Positions 9,002 through 18,045 of a DNA stretch of 22,057 nucleotides are shown piece by piece. The translations under genes were made by a program, and so were the position numbers. The DNA comes from Chara braunii (taxonomy: Eukaryota; Streptophyta; Charophyceae; Charales; Characeae). The stretch covers positions 310,942 through 332,998 of the forward strand of contig BFEA01000229.1 of the NCBI GenBank assembly GCA_003427395.1. The letters are read 5' to 3'. A model generated the notes under the pieces. It was not told where the DNA came from and made no database searches. It was given only the letters and a program-made list of their open reading frames with translations. The number at the start of each line of letters is the position of its first letter. The first letter of the stretch is position 1.

Positions 9002-9309
9002 AGAAGGCGAAGCGGAGCATCAACTTCGGCTACGAGCCGATATCAGACACGCAACTCCTTCGCCTGCATTACACAGATTTGATGAATCTGTGCAAGATGT
9101 ACAATATCAAGTACAAAGACAAACCTCAAGCCATATCCAATCTGCGCAGAGTACCAGGGCTGATAACGAACAACGGACGTGACTTCAATCGTGACTCAGA
9201 CCTCGAGACACAGATCAGGCCGGATCCTGGCAACATTAGGATTGAGGCGTTCAGCTATGAAGATGCAGGCGACGAGGATGAGAGTTCGGAATCAAGTGAT
9301 GGAGATTAA
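8998..9309 (+). CDS. SAP-like small ORF overlapping ORF1
   Basis: The ATG at 8998-9000 overlaps the ORF1 stop (TGA 8999-9001) as ATGA. The 103-residue product begins MKKAKRSINFGYEPIS. It then has a helix-extended-helix pattern like a SAP DNA/RNA-binding motif at about residues 15-55 (TDLMNLCKMYNIKYKDK, then AISNLRRV). It ends in an acidic tail (EDAGDEDESSESSDGD). Two readings are possible: a separate ORF translated by termination-reinitiation, or the original C-terminus of ORF1 detached by a 1-nt frameshift. The preceding in-frame sequence is open a long way back (to about 8794), which does not decide between them. It is the only central ORF of the element without an internal stop. Confidence 0.55.
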   Translation: MKKAKRSINFGYEPISDTQLLRLHYTDLMNLCKMYNIKYKDKPQAISNLRRVPGLITNNGRDFNRDSDLETQIRPDPGNIRIEAFSYEDAGDEDESSESSDGD

Positions 9310-9494
9310 GAGGATGACTCATCAGACACCTTTTCAAGCACTAAAGACCTATCGGGAAGGTAGACGGGCTACCGCCTACGGGTGGACTCACCATAGCACA
9401 GAAATGGGAACAAATTCACAGATTAGCAACGACAATAGAACGTCTAGTGAATACGGGAGAAATAAGTAAATGTCAATAGTAAAATAAACGCTAA
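9310..9494 (+). other. Spacer between ORF1 block and ORF2
   Basis: Stops occur in every frame. It ends with AAAATAAACGC (9481-9491), an 11-mer that also follows the ORF2 stop in each pLTR (7083-7093, 12249-12259, 12504-12514). That suggests a reused AATAAA-type 3'-end signal after each ORF. ACCATGG at 9534-9540 is a good start context but lies in a frame that closes soon after. Confidence 0.45.
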
Positions 9495-9872
9495 AGACTT
9501 CTGCTTGTTTCACTAACACTAGACGGAGAAATACCATGGGCAGGTCCGTTGGTCGACCTGTGGATAGCCCGGTACCAATCTATTGATTCGTTACTAACGG
9601 CTAGTTATAGTGTATATGTTCTCATTTCGCCATGGTGCAAACACATGTACGTAGGTAAGACGGGAAGAAAACCAGAGAAGAGATGGTGTGAACATGTGAA
9701 TTTGGCTAGGAACCCGAATAGGGGCGCACAGCGTAAGTTATACAATTGGCTACGAAAATTTGGCTGGGAAAAGTACGTTCTGATAGCAGTATGGACAAAA
9801 GTAAAATAAGAGGTAACAGCGATGGAAAATGCATTGATTAAGAGACTCAACCCATTCTTGAACACAAGGGGA
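9495..9872 (+). pseudogene. ORF2 N-terminal part: GIY-YIG endonuclease domain
   Basis: Frame open from the stop at 9492-9494. The GIY-YIG core is visible: SVYVLIS (9609-9629) stands for the GIY strand. MYVGKTGR (9645-9668) stands for the YIG strand, followed by the conserved Arg and His in KRWCEHVN. After an in-frame TAA at 9807-9809 the frame continues with the catalytic-Glu region and LIKRLNPFLNT, the usual end of this fold. The domain would nick target DNA to prime reverse transcription. It precedes the RT in the same frame, the reverse of classical Penelope order. No ATG lies ahead of the motif in this frame, so the start is unresolved. Confidence 0.75.
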
Positions 9873-12234
9873 AAAGGAAAGAGAATTCGGAAGAATAGGC
9901 AAAGAAGGAGAGGAAAGAAACACAGGAGACGATGCATAAATCAGAATATACAGATTTTGTTCAAAACGGTACGGTTAGCATACACAACTAGACTTACTAA
10001 ACTACTACAACCAAAAGCGACAATCTGCTGCACGGCGGGAAAAATGTGGAATGAAAAATGGAAAATAATTAAACGTACATTTGATTCCACAATTGTTGAA
10101 ATGAACGACACTAAATTTCAATTAAAAGAATGCAGGAAGAAAATAGAACAAGTTTGTAAGTTCTGTATAATCCAGCTTGTGTACATAGGACCTGAAACGA
10201 ACAAACATAGGAATATTTTGATTAACTGTCTTCGGGCACCATGGAGAAAAAAGGATCTGTATAAATTAACACTGGATGATATGCTAATTCTCTTGTCGAA
10301 AGTATGATCAATAATAAGAAAGAAACAACAAGGCACAATTAAAGGGATATTGACGAGAATTCCAAAAAAGAAATTTGTATTCAATATAAAGAGAAGGCTT
10401 ATATTGAAAATTCCATTTGCGGCAGATATCAACCTTAAACAAGTCAGAAATGCGACAACAGAGGCGATATTTGATAATGTGCAGAATAGAAATATGGCTA
10501 TGGATCGCATGAGAGTGATGTTTAAAAAATCCAGAACTTTGGGTGAGATGTTGCACATTCATAGACAAGTGATAGAAAAACCACCTGACTGCGAATGCTC
10601 TACCTCCCAACTACGAAAGATGGATGATCACGTCGCATGCAGATTGAGTGAAATCACGGACAATCAACTGATATGGAATGCAAAGAACATACCCCATGTG
10701 AACGCGAGAATAGGAAAAGAAGAAGTACGAAAAACAATCCTACTCACCATCGCAAGTATACCACGGGGTATGCGAAAGACAAAGGAAATAACAATAGATG
10801 TTTCCAAATGCATAGATAAAAACGAAAATAACGAAGGAAATTATCTTGATATTTCTGAAGTCTGAAGAGTGAAAAAGAAACTGAAGCAATTGATCCTATC
10901 ACCCCTAGATAGGAATCCTAGAGACATATTCGTTGAATGTCCAAAAATCTGGTACGAGAAGACAACTGATTTTTTCCTGAAATCTGAATATTACGAAATC
11001 ATTCAGCAAACAGAACCTGAAACTATTCAACTAGCAAAAAATTCCTACCAAGGGTCTGGACTGGGAAAGAATGTCAAATGGGACGAGAAAGGAACGTACG
11101 GTAAGGCATATACAATACCTAAGAACAAAGATGTAACGAGACGAAGGCCAATTGTACCAACATATAACGAACCTTCACGAAAAGCATCAAAAATATTGGC
11201 AATGGCAATAAACTTTATGTGCAGCACATGGAAAGTCGGTTTCTCATTAGAAGGAACTAGTCAATTAGTTCCAAAACTGAAAGAATGTAACAAAACCGCA
11301 GGAGAAAAGTACGGACGAAGCGCGGAATTAATATGTGTCACGTATGATGTGAAGGACATGTTATCTAACCTAGATCATACACACGTCCTTAACGTCATGC
11401 AATGGATGTTGAAGACAGCGAAAGATAAACGAAAAACTCACCTATGTTATAAACAAAGGGAAAAATGCATCAACTTCGGCAAAGCGAATGGTACCTATGG
11501 ATGGAGAACAATTAAAATTGATAATCTAATGGATCTACTATATTATGACATTTCAAAGTGTAGGGAACACTACTTCGGCAAGTCAAGGGCGTACCTATGG
11601 GAAAGGGTTGAAGGCCACCCATAGCAAACATGGTATGCGCGTTTGACGAGCATAGATGGTGTTATGAAATTGGACTGGATAGGAAACTCATTCACGGCAT
11701 GAGATTTGTGGATGACGTAATGATCATAATAATAGCAGATAAAAATGATGCATGGAATCTTTCGCATCTAGCAGATAAAAACGATAACGAGAAGGAATTA
11801 AGATGCATGGAATCATTGGCATCCTGTTACCACCATTCACTAAAACTGGAATCAACATCAGAAAAAGGAAGTATGAAATGGACATATCTTGAAACAACGA
11901 TAACAAGGATGGATCATGAACCCCTCCTAAAGTGTAGACATTATTGGGCTCTCTCTCTCTGAGGACATTGCGTCACTTCAGGAGTGAGGGTTCCGAGAAG
12001 ACAAAAGTGCTGACGATAATTGGCACGTGTCACAGAATGGTAGCGAACACATATGAGGTCGTAGATCTAACCACGGTATTAAAATTGTTTTGAAGGGAAC
12101 TCAGACTGATGGACTACCCATGGAGAAGTACCCGCACGACGATCTGGGCTTTCATGAGAAACTGCAAGGATACAAGAGTACGAAGTATATTCCGTAAGTA
12201 CCTGGAAGCAGAAAAAACACCGAGCTGGAACTGA
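9873..12234 (+). pseudogene. ORF2 C-terminal part: Penelope-like reverse transcriptase
   Basis: Continues from the GIY-YIG domain. In-frame TGA codons lie at 10305-10307, 10863-10865 and 11609-11611, with a frameshift at about 11562-11570. A second frameshift falls in a short CT run at 11950-11960, and a thumb TGA at 12091-12093. Landmarks in order: a Lys/Arg-rich linker (about 9865-9940); a CEC pair after a KSRTLGEMLHIHRQ stretch; YTIPKNKD and RRRPIVPTYN (fingers, about 11110-11165); YDVKDML (motif A, catalytic Asp at 11346-11348); KGVPMGKG (11585-11608); RFVDDVMII (motif C at 11704-11715, both Asp kept). The thumb-like domain follows (11962-12234). The frames join into one RT, so the breaks are decay. 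Palm catalytic residues are intact despite the breaks. Confidence 0.82.
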
Positions 12235-12630
12235 AAAGGTAAATAAATAAAATAAACGCGCAAGATATAAAAACACCAAAAAACGCACACAAAAAATCCA
12301 ACTAAAAAACAAAAAACAAAATACAAAAAACAAAAAACAAAAATCTACAAATATAATGATGCAAGAAGCGCCGTATGGAGAAGTACCCGCACGGCGATCT
12401 GGGCTTTCATGAGAAACTGCAAGGATACAAGAGTACGAAGTATATTCCGTAAGTACCTGGAAGCAGAAGAAACACCGAACTGGAACTGAAAAGGTAAATA
12501 AATAAAATAAACGCGCAAGATATAAAAACACCAAAAAATGCACACACAAAATCCAACTAAAAAACAAAAAACAAAATACAAAAAACAAAAAACAAAAATC
12601 TATAGATATAATGATGGAAGAAGGGCCGTA
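12121..12630 (+). repeat. 255-bp tandem duplication inside the right pLTR
   Basis: TGGAGAAGTACCCGCACG starts at 12121 and again at 12376. The second copy runs to 12630, giving two near-identical units of exactly 255 bp. The left pLTR has a single unit. The junction CCGTATGGAGAAG versus CCATGGAGAAG shares ATGGA with the unit start, suggesting slippage at microhomology. Each unit includes the last 35 or so thumb codons and the AATAAA-rich tail. The copies differ at only a few bases, so the duplication is younger than the split of the two pLTRs. Confidence 0.92.
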
Positions 12631-13092
12631 TGGATTTCCCAACATAAGCGTAGAAATGAAGCGAATCAAAATCCGCAAGATGTTTTTCGGGAGAAACGAG
12701 CAATGGAAGTGGAAAGTACTCACCTGAGAAGATAATGACGAAACTCGTGACCGCGTGAAAAACGAAACAAAAGCAGGAAACAAAACAAAGCCATGACACA
12801 AGTTAGTAATCCACGATGGATATACGACGGAAATACGGCCATAAGGTTAGCCTCTAAATGTATGAGTACGAAATTCTAGAAAACATGCAGTAGCACAGAT
12901 GCGGACACAGGGATGAAACGTTATATACAGCAGATCGACGACAACGGGGGATCTACGACAGAAAGAGCAAGTACAGAGCAAGACTACGGGAGACATAGAG
13001 GAAACGATGATGAGGACGTTGCAGGCCAGGTGGACAAGTAGGTGGCGAGGATAAGGAGAATAAGGTATAAATTCAGAGACAGTGGCTGAAAT

Positions 13093-13124
13093 GATTACCT
13101 GAGTAGTGAGGTAGAAGGGTAATC
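13093..13124 (+). other. Conserved covarying stem-loop, right pLTR
   Basis: GATTACC (13093-13099) pairs with GGTAATC (13118-13124) around TGAGTAGTGAGGTAGAAG. It has the same stem as the left copy and one loop substitution. It lies about 82 nt from the 3' end. Confidence 0.78.
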
Positions 13125-13202
13125 GCGACACTGGTCGTATGCCATGGACAAGACGTGTATGCTGCGATAGTAAAACCTCGCACGTGTTGTCTAATATTGC
13201 AA

Positions 13203-13204
<2 letters not shown>

Positions 13205-13253
<49 letters not shown>

Positions 13254-13272
13254 CTCTCTTTCCCCCCCCCCC
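13205..13272. repeat. (CT)n tract and poly-C
   Basis: An almost pure CT run (13205-13253, one TT interruption) starts exactly where the right pLTR ends, followed by 11 C (13262-13272). It is either the insertion target or a 3' tail of the element. Confidence 0.95.
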
Positions 13273-13429
13273 TTACCCTGTCCTGTTTTTCTCTTCCCAC
13301 CCCTCGTTCTCTGTTTTTTATTGTTCCTCACCTTTACCACACGTTCTATACTGTTTGCCCCTGACCTATTTCAATCACTACTGACCCATATGTGCAGGAT
13401 CCTGCCAGCAAAGTGTGCAGTGTGTGGAT

Positions 13430-15806
13430 ATTTGTTTTGGAACATGTTCCAAAGACTGCAGAACGCCTCATGTTCGCCTCGTCGAATGGTTCTCCCTTGC
13501 CTCGAACTTGTCGATCACCTCAATAACCTCGTTGTACTACGGGGAGCCCTCGGGGTATCCAAATTGAACAAATGCATTTTTCAATCCCACTTGCACCTCA
13601 GGGTCCAACAACATTGGCGCGGTGTATGTCGGGGTTTTAAACATATTGCGCCGCTTGTTAAAGATCTCCACAAGCACATGCTCGTACTATGCATCGCACT
13701 CCCGTGCAGCTTCCTTGCCACCCACAATCATCGCCTCATACCTCCGCAATATCTTGCCGATCAGCCTCTTGTCACTATCTACCATCTTCAACATTTCATA
13801 AATTGGAGTTATGAGGCTGAATATCCCCCTTATATCCTCCCACCATACTGCCGATCCCACCACCGTTGTGACCTCTGCTGCGTCAGTACTCGTGTGATCT
13901 ACCCACACCGCCTTCCTCCACCTGTCTTTGAGAATGCAATCTTTCATTTGACTTTGGATGAGCAACATTCTTTGCATCATGATGATGTTTGTACCGTGCC
14001 AGCACCTGCAACTTGGTAAACTCCATGAGAAGCTCTCGTGCAAAGTGTGTCCCCGAAAGAACTTTGTCACTTGATTGCTTTATGCAGACAACCACCCACT
14101 CAATGCCACCTATGTCCTCAAGTATGAGATTGAGGACGTTGGCAATGCAAGATATCAAAAAGATATGCTTTACGCTCTCATCCTTTTGGAATAGGTTAAT
14201 GGCTGCCACGTTCACCCATGCTTAGTTGGTTAGAAAAGTCGTGATAAACCGTTTTGGAATATCCAAGCTCATCACCCTCATCAACCAAGACTGTGCAAGA
14301 CTCTTCGAACCTTCTTTCCCGCACAAGACATCTATAGGTTTGTGAACCGCTCCTTGCTCAGGGCCGATGAAGTAGTTGCACAGTGTCTGTCCACAGACAT
14401 TAGTCCACCCATGTGTCATGATTGTGCATCCATAGTCCTTGGAGTCCTGGATGATAGCTCTAACATTTTCCTGAAACTGCTCGTCAAGCATTTTCAATAA
14501 TGTCATGCGAATGAAGTGGTACGAAGAGGGCTTTGGTCATGGATGACCAGGAGGTGTCTCAGGTATGATCATGTCAAACATTTTTTGAAAGCTCTCAAGT
14601 TTGACACAATGGAACGCCATGCCGCTCTCGACAATCAAACGCATGACTATGAGATGCCACTTTTTCACAAGAGGGTCTTTAAAATATGTTGTGACACTTT
14701 GTTGACAATATCTGCCATGTCTAGCACATGGGGTGTCGTTGGTGCGCACAACCCCGTCGTCGTCCATGGCAACACTATTTGCCCCGTCACCCACCGTGGG
14801 CAGGTATATCGTGTGACATGAAGTATGTGTGTCCTGCGGGGCGGTATGCTCACCAACAAGCGGATCGTGAGTGTCCTTCGGAGGCAATGATTCTTGTGTC
14901 TGCACAATGCCCTCGGCAAAGGCCGGGGTGAGGGAAGAGTCAAAAATCGTACCACAAACCCCCGCTGAGGGTGCATGCGCTGCCACAGAGATGGCCTCTG
15001 CACTAACCTGTGATGGCGGAGGGGGAAGCCAAGGGTGCTCAATAGCCAAGGGTGCAACCGGAGTTTTGTGGTGTCATTTGGGAGTTGGTGCATCAGCCCC
15101 AGCCTCATCTGCAAAACGAACCGATGTCCCAACCCCCAACCCCGTCCCACATGTAGTGGTAAATATAGGATGTAACCCTGTTGAAGCACCAACATCTCTA
15201 GCTCAAGTGCGGCCGTTGACAAATGTCGTCGTAGCAGCCTCGTCCCTTTGCGTAGGAGGTGGATTGTTGATGGTTTTTGTAGCAATGCGTGGTGCACAAT
15301 CATCGCCACATGTGCAATAGCCGGAAGATGTGACGAGGTGGCCGCAGGTGGGGGAACAATGGGGGCAGTTTATGTGGGTGCCGGCGGTCGAAAGGTCGGG
15401 ACACGGGGGGGTGATGGTGGAACCGGACGAGAGGAAGACAATGGCTCAGGAACCTCACTTTGAGGAAAACGCATGGGCGGCCACTAGAAACTTGGACTAC
15501 CAACCTCGAGTGTGCGGGAAAACTCTTCCGTGTTACGGATATCATCAGGACACTTGGCCTAGAGTGATTTGGCAAACATCGCATGCCAGCTGAAGTAGCC
15601 TCCCGACATTTGAACTCCTTGCACATGGAATGCGCAACCGCGTTTCTTCTATTACTACATATGGAATGTCCAAACAATCTGTAAATCATACATTCAATGT
15701 TCGACGAGTTTAGATAACGGCCACCAGCCACGAAATGTCACACGGGGTTGCCTTTTTTGCCATTGATGCGTGCATCAATTTTGAACGGGGTGTCAAAGGT
15801 GCTCAT
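13430..15806 (-). pseudogene. hAT-type transposase with BED finger and DUF659-like core
   Basis: Reading from 15806 down: MSTFDTPFK, then a BED-like segment (HFVAGGRYL, Cys and His ligands in ECMIYRLFGHS and AVAHSM, second Cys replaced by Tyr). Next comes a long Pro/Thr-rich linker (about 15500-14850), then the DUF659-like core: MAFHCVKLESF, CTIMTHGWTNV, NLILEDIG, WRKAVWVDH and LKMVDSDKR. A late hAT segment (RRNMFKTPTYTAPMLLDPEV) follows. Breaks include TGA at 15738-15740, a frameshift near the C run at about 15407-15413, and TGAs at 15203-15205, 15074-15076 and 14537-14539. Further breaks are TAA at 14222-14224, a frameshift near 13990 and TAG at 13687-13689. The C-terminal dimerisation motif was not found, so the end is missing. 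It would catalyse cut-and-paste transposition if intact. Confidence 0.75.
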
Positions 15807-16265
15807 GATGTTATGACCATAAGATGAGATGTTCCCACTGGCAGACAAGGTGTTAGAAGGCTCAAAAGTGCCCCCATTGTCGAACGCTGAGTACGAACCA
15901 TGGCCACATATGAACAGGACTGGTGAAAGTCAGGAATACGGTCCCAGTATGAAATAAACACACTTCGTAACAAGTACTAGCAACTTAGTAGTTGCGTCCC
16001 ATACTGCCGCGACACAAGCTGCACCTCAAAGTTGCACAAACCAAGTCCCACATGACAACACACACATACGAGCACCAAAGATTTGAAATGCACCACTTAG
16101 GACAGCCACTGGAACATCTGCAATCACTCCTGTGCAGTCTACACAACCGCCCCTGCACACTACAAAGTGAATCCGCACTGAAACCACAATTACTACACAT
16201 CCACTCAAGCACAATCTGAAATTAGAAAGGAAAGTGCAATGATGAATGATCCGCTTTTAAAAACT
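15807..16265. other. No supported gene
   Basis: Spacer between the oppositely oriented hAT and LINE remnants. Short ORFs on both strands at about 15985-16219 show no motif. No hAT terminal repeat or LINE endonuclease domain could be recognised here. Confidence 0.55.
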
Positions 16266-17650
16266 AGATTAGCATAGCTTAGGAAAGTACATTCGCACAG
16301 AACAACCATAGAAGCGCTATACGATCCACAGACTGGACACCAAAATATTGTCACCTCCTCCCCCCACTACATGCAGATAGCCAGGTCCTTCTTCAAGGAT
16401 TTGTTCACTTCAAGATGTGCCCGGCAGGAGAGGAACGTCAGGGAAAAGGAAATAAAGGACTTTTTGAAACCCCTGGAAAAGACCCCGACGGGCCAGCAAA
16501 AAACAGACCCGGATTGTCCCTTGTCCAAGGAGGAAATGTGGACAACAATGATGTAGATAGATGAAGAGAAGACATCGGACATTGATGGATTTCCCAAGGA
16601 ATTATGGGAGACCTTCTGGACTCGGATGACCTCGGATCTCGTGGATTTCTATCGCCATGCGTGAGACATAGGGCGGATGGGGGAGTTAGTGGGGCAAGGT
16701 ATCCTCACCCTATTGCACAAAAAGGGGAACAAAATGGATATCAGGAACTATCGGTCGATAACGTTGCTCACAGTGGTCTATAAAATGATTGCAAAAGTTT
16801 TGGCAAACCGACTGATCCCGGTCCTGGGCGATATCGGTCAAAGGACGCAGGATCCAGAACAATATTCTTCTCGTTAATGAACTTCTCAAATTAACAAGGC
16901 AAGATAAACAGAATGCGGTTGTTGTCTTCATTGACTTTGGAAAAGTGTATCACCATGTGGACTGGCTATTTTTAGACAAATGTATGGAAAAAATGAACAT
17001 CAGACCAGTCTTCCGGCGCTGGACCGAAATACTACATCATAATGTCACCACGTGTGTCCAAGTCAATGGCAGGATAGCCCCGACTTTTCTGTTGCAACGG
17101 TTGGTTCGCCAAGGGGACCCTTTGGCACCCCTCCTCTTCATCATCGTAATGGAGGCGCTGTCAATGAACCTCCGTGCCAACAAAGACCTGAGGAGATTGC
17201 AGATCTCTGCTATCCCGGAAGACGCGATCCCTGTTTGCGCAATGTTTGCGAACAACCTGACGGTCATGATAGATGCCACTGCAGCAAACATGGAAGAGAT
17301 TAGGAGATTATTTGACTGTTTCACAGTAGTCTCATACACGGTCGTCAATTGGGGAAAGAAGACATTGGGGTGGTGGATCCACCATCAAGGGGCGCGCCCC
17401 TCGGAGCTGCCACGGGTCAAATGGCTCCCTGAAACAGCCCCGGTCAGAGTGTTGGGAATTAGGTTGAGGGCATTGGGTAAGCCTACCTCGAATGATGAGT
17501 GGATCCTTAAGCCTGCTCTAGAAAAATTGGCCAACTGGAAAGACCAGCACACTTCCCTTATCGGTAGAGCGCTCGCGATCAACAACGTAGTGTTGGCGGC
17601 CCTATACCTGACGCATCACCTCCTCCCACCTAGTTGGTGGGGATTGGTCA
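16266..17650 (+). pseudogene. LINE reverse transcriptase, 5'-truncated and catalytically dead
   Basis: Starts without an endonuclease domain at about 16266 (HRTTIEALYDPQTG, then FFKDLF). It continues through KTSDIDGFPKELW, the LLHKKGNKMDIRNYRSITLL block, VVFIDFGKVY (motif A, first Asp at 16933-16935 kept) and VRQGDPLAPLLFIIVMEAL. Motif C reads FANN at 17245-17256 where the family has FADD, so both metal-binding Asp are lost; GAC to AAC explains each. Stops at 16554-16556 and 16662-16664, and a frameshift at about 16826-16850, add to the damage. The frame from 16945 is then open to 17736, although LINE identity fades after about 17640. Plant-type non-LTR retrotransposon, dead. Confidence 0.85.
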
Positions 17651-18040
17651 GGCAACGGGAGTTGGCGCAAGGCCCTCAGGACCCGGGTCCAAAGTTCATC
17701 TCTGACCAAGTCCGAGCGGGCTGTGTCTCGGGGTGAGTCTCGCTCTTTACGGGGGCACCGTGACACAGTCCAAAAGCGGTCTTCCAGCCAGATCAATGGG
17801 CTAACTCCTTGCGGTGCTTGTGGGGCAAGTCCGACTATCTGTTCCAGCGTCACGGCATACCATGGGAGGTGCTGAGTGAAAAGCAATCTCCTAACCCATT
17901 GGACAATTAATGTTATGATCTGAGTATCCGGGTTCAAGATCCCCAGGCCCCGTTTGTCCTTGGGTTGGACCACCGATGACCAGACTACCCTGCTAATAAC
18001 AACAGGAGGATAACAGACCGGTACAGCAGGGTGTATCACA
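17650..18040 (-). pseudogene. Inverted segment of the same LINE
   Basis: The minus-strand frame (18039 to 17602) contains VVWSSVVQPKDKRGLGILNP, then IVQWVRRLLF and LPWYAVTLEQI. This is the block after the RT core in plant LINEs, the usual trp-x-x-v-x-x-PK-x-x-GGLG region. The flanking LINE pieces at 16266-17650 and 18046-18998 are on the plus strand and carry the parts before and after it. About 390 bp has therefore been inverted in place. Exact breakpoints were not resolved; the plus frame crosses the left breakpoint without a stop. Confidence 0.7.
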
Positions 18041-18045
18041 GCTCA

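Larger units (their letters stand above)
6784..13206 (+). mobile_element. Penelope-like retroelement with N-terminal GIY-YIG and pseudo-LTRs
   Basis: Direct repeats of about 1 kb (6784-7770 and 11989-13206) flank ORF1, a SAP-like ORF and an ORF2. ORF2 has a GIY-YIG endonuclease followed by an RT with PMG and FVDD motifs. The repeats are not retroviral LTRs: their first part encodes the RT C-terminal thumb-like domain, as expected for Penelope pseudo-LTRs arising from partial tandem copies. Nuclease-before-RT is the permuted order described for the Naiad/Chlamys group; classical Penelope elements carry GIY-YIG at the C-terminus. All ORFs except the SAP-like one and the left thumb fragment are broken, so the copy is dead. 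The right end abuts (CT)n. Confidence 0.82.
11989..13206 (+). repeat. Right pseudo-LTR
   Basis: Direct repeat of 6823-7770, extended by a 255-bp tandem duplication (12121-12630). It contains the ORF2 thumb coding end, AATAAA-rich and AAAAAAC-rich stretches, the 3' non-coding region and the conserved stem-loop at 13093-13124. It ends at GCAAGTGT, followed at once by (CT)n. It is joined at its left to the RT palm coding sequence, which shows it to be the true 3' end of the unit. Confidence 0.85.

Noticed and set aside
12079-12801. 240-codon minus-strand ORF with Phe/Leu-rich repeats
   Set aside because: Reverse reading of the A-rich, tandemly duplicated pLTR non-coding region. Its apparent membrane-like character comes from AAAAAAC repeats read backwards.
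13321-14019. 232-codon plus-strand ORF and other plus frames at 14.5-15.5 kb
   Set aside because: Antisense to the hAT transposase reading, which has recognisable motifs; the plus frames have none.
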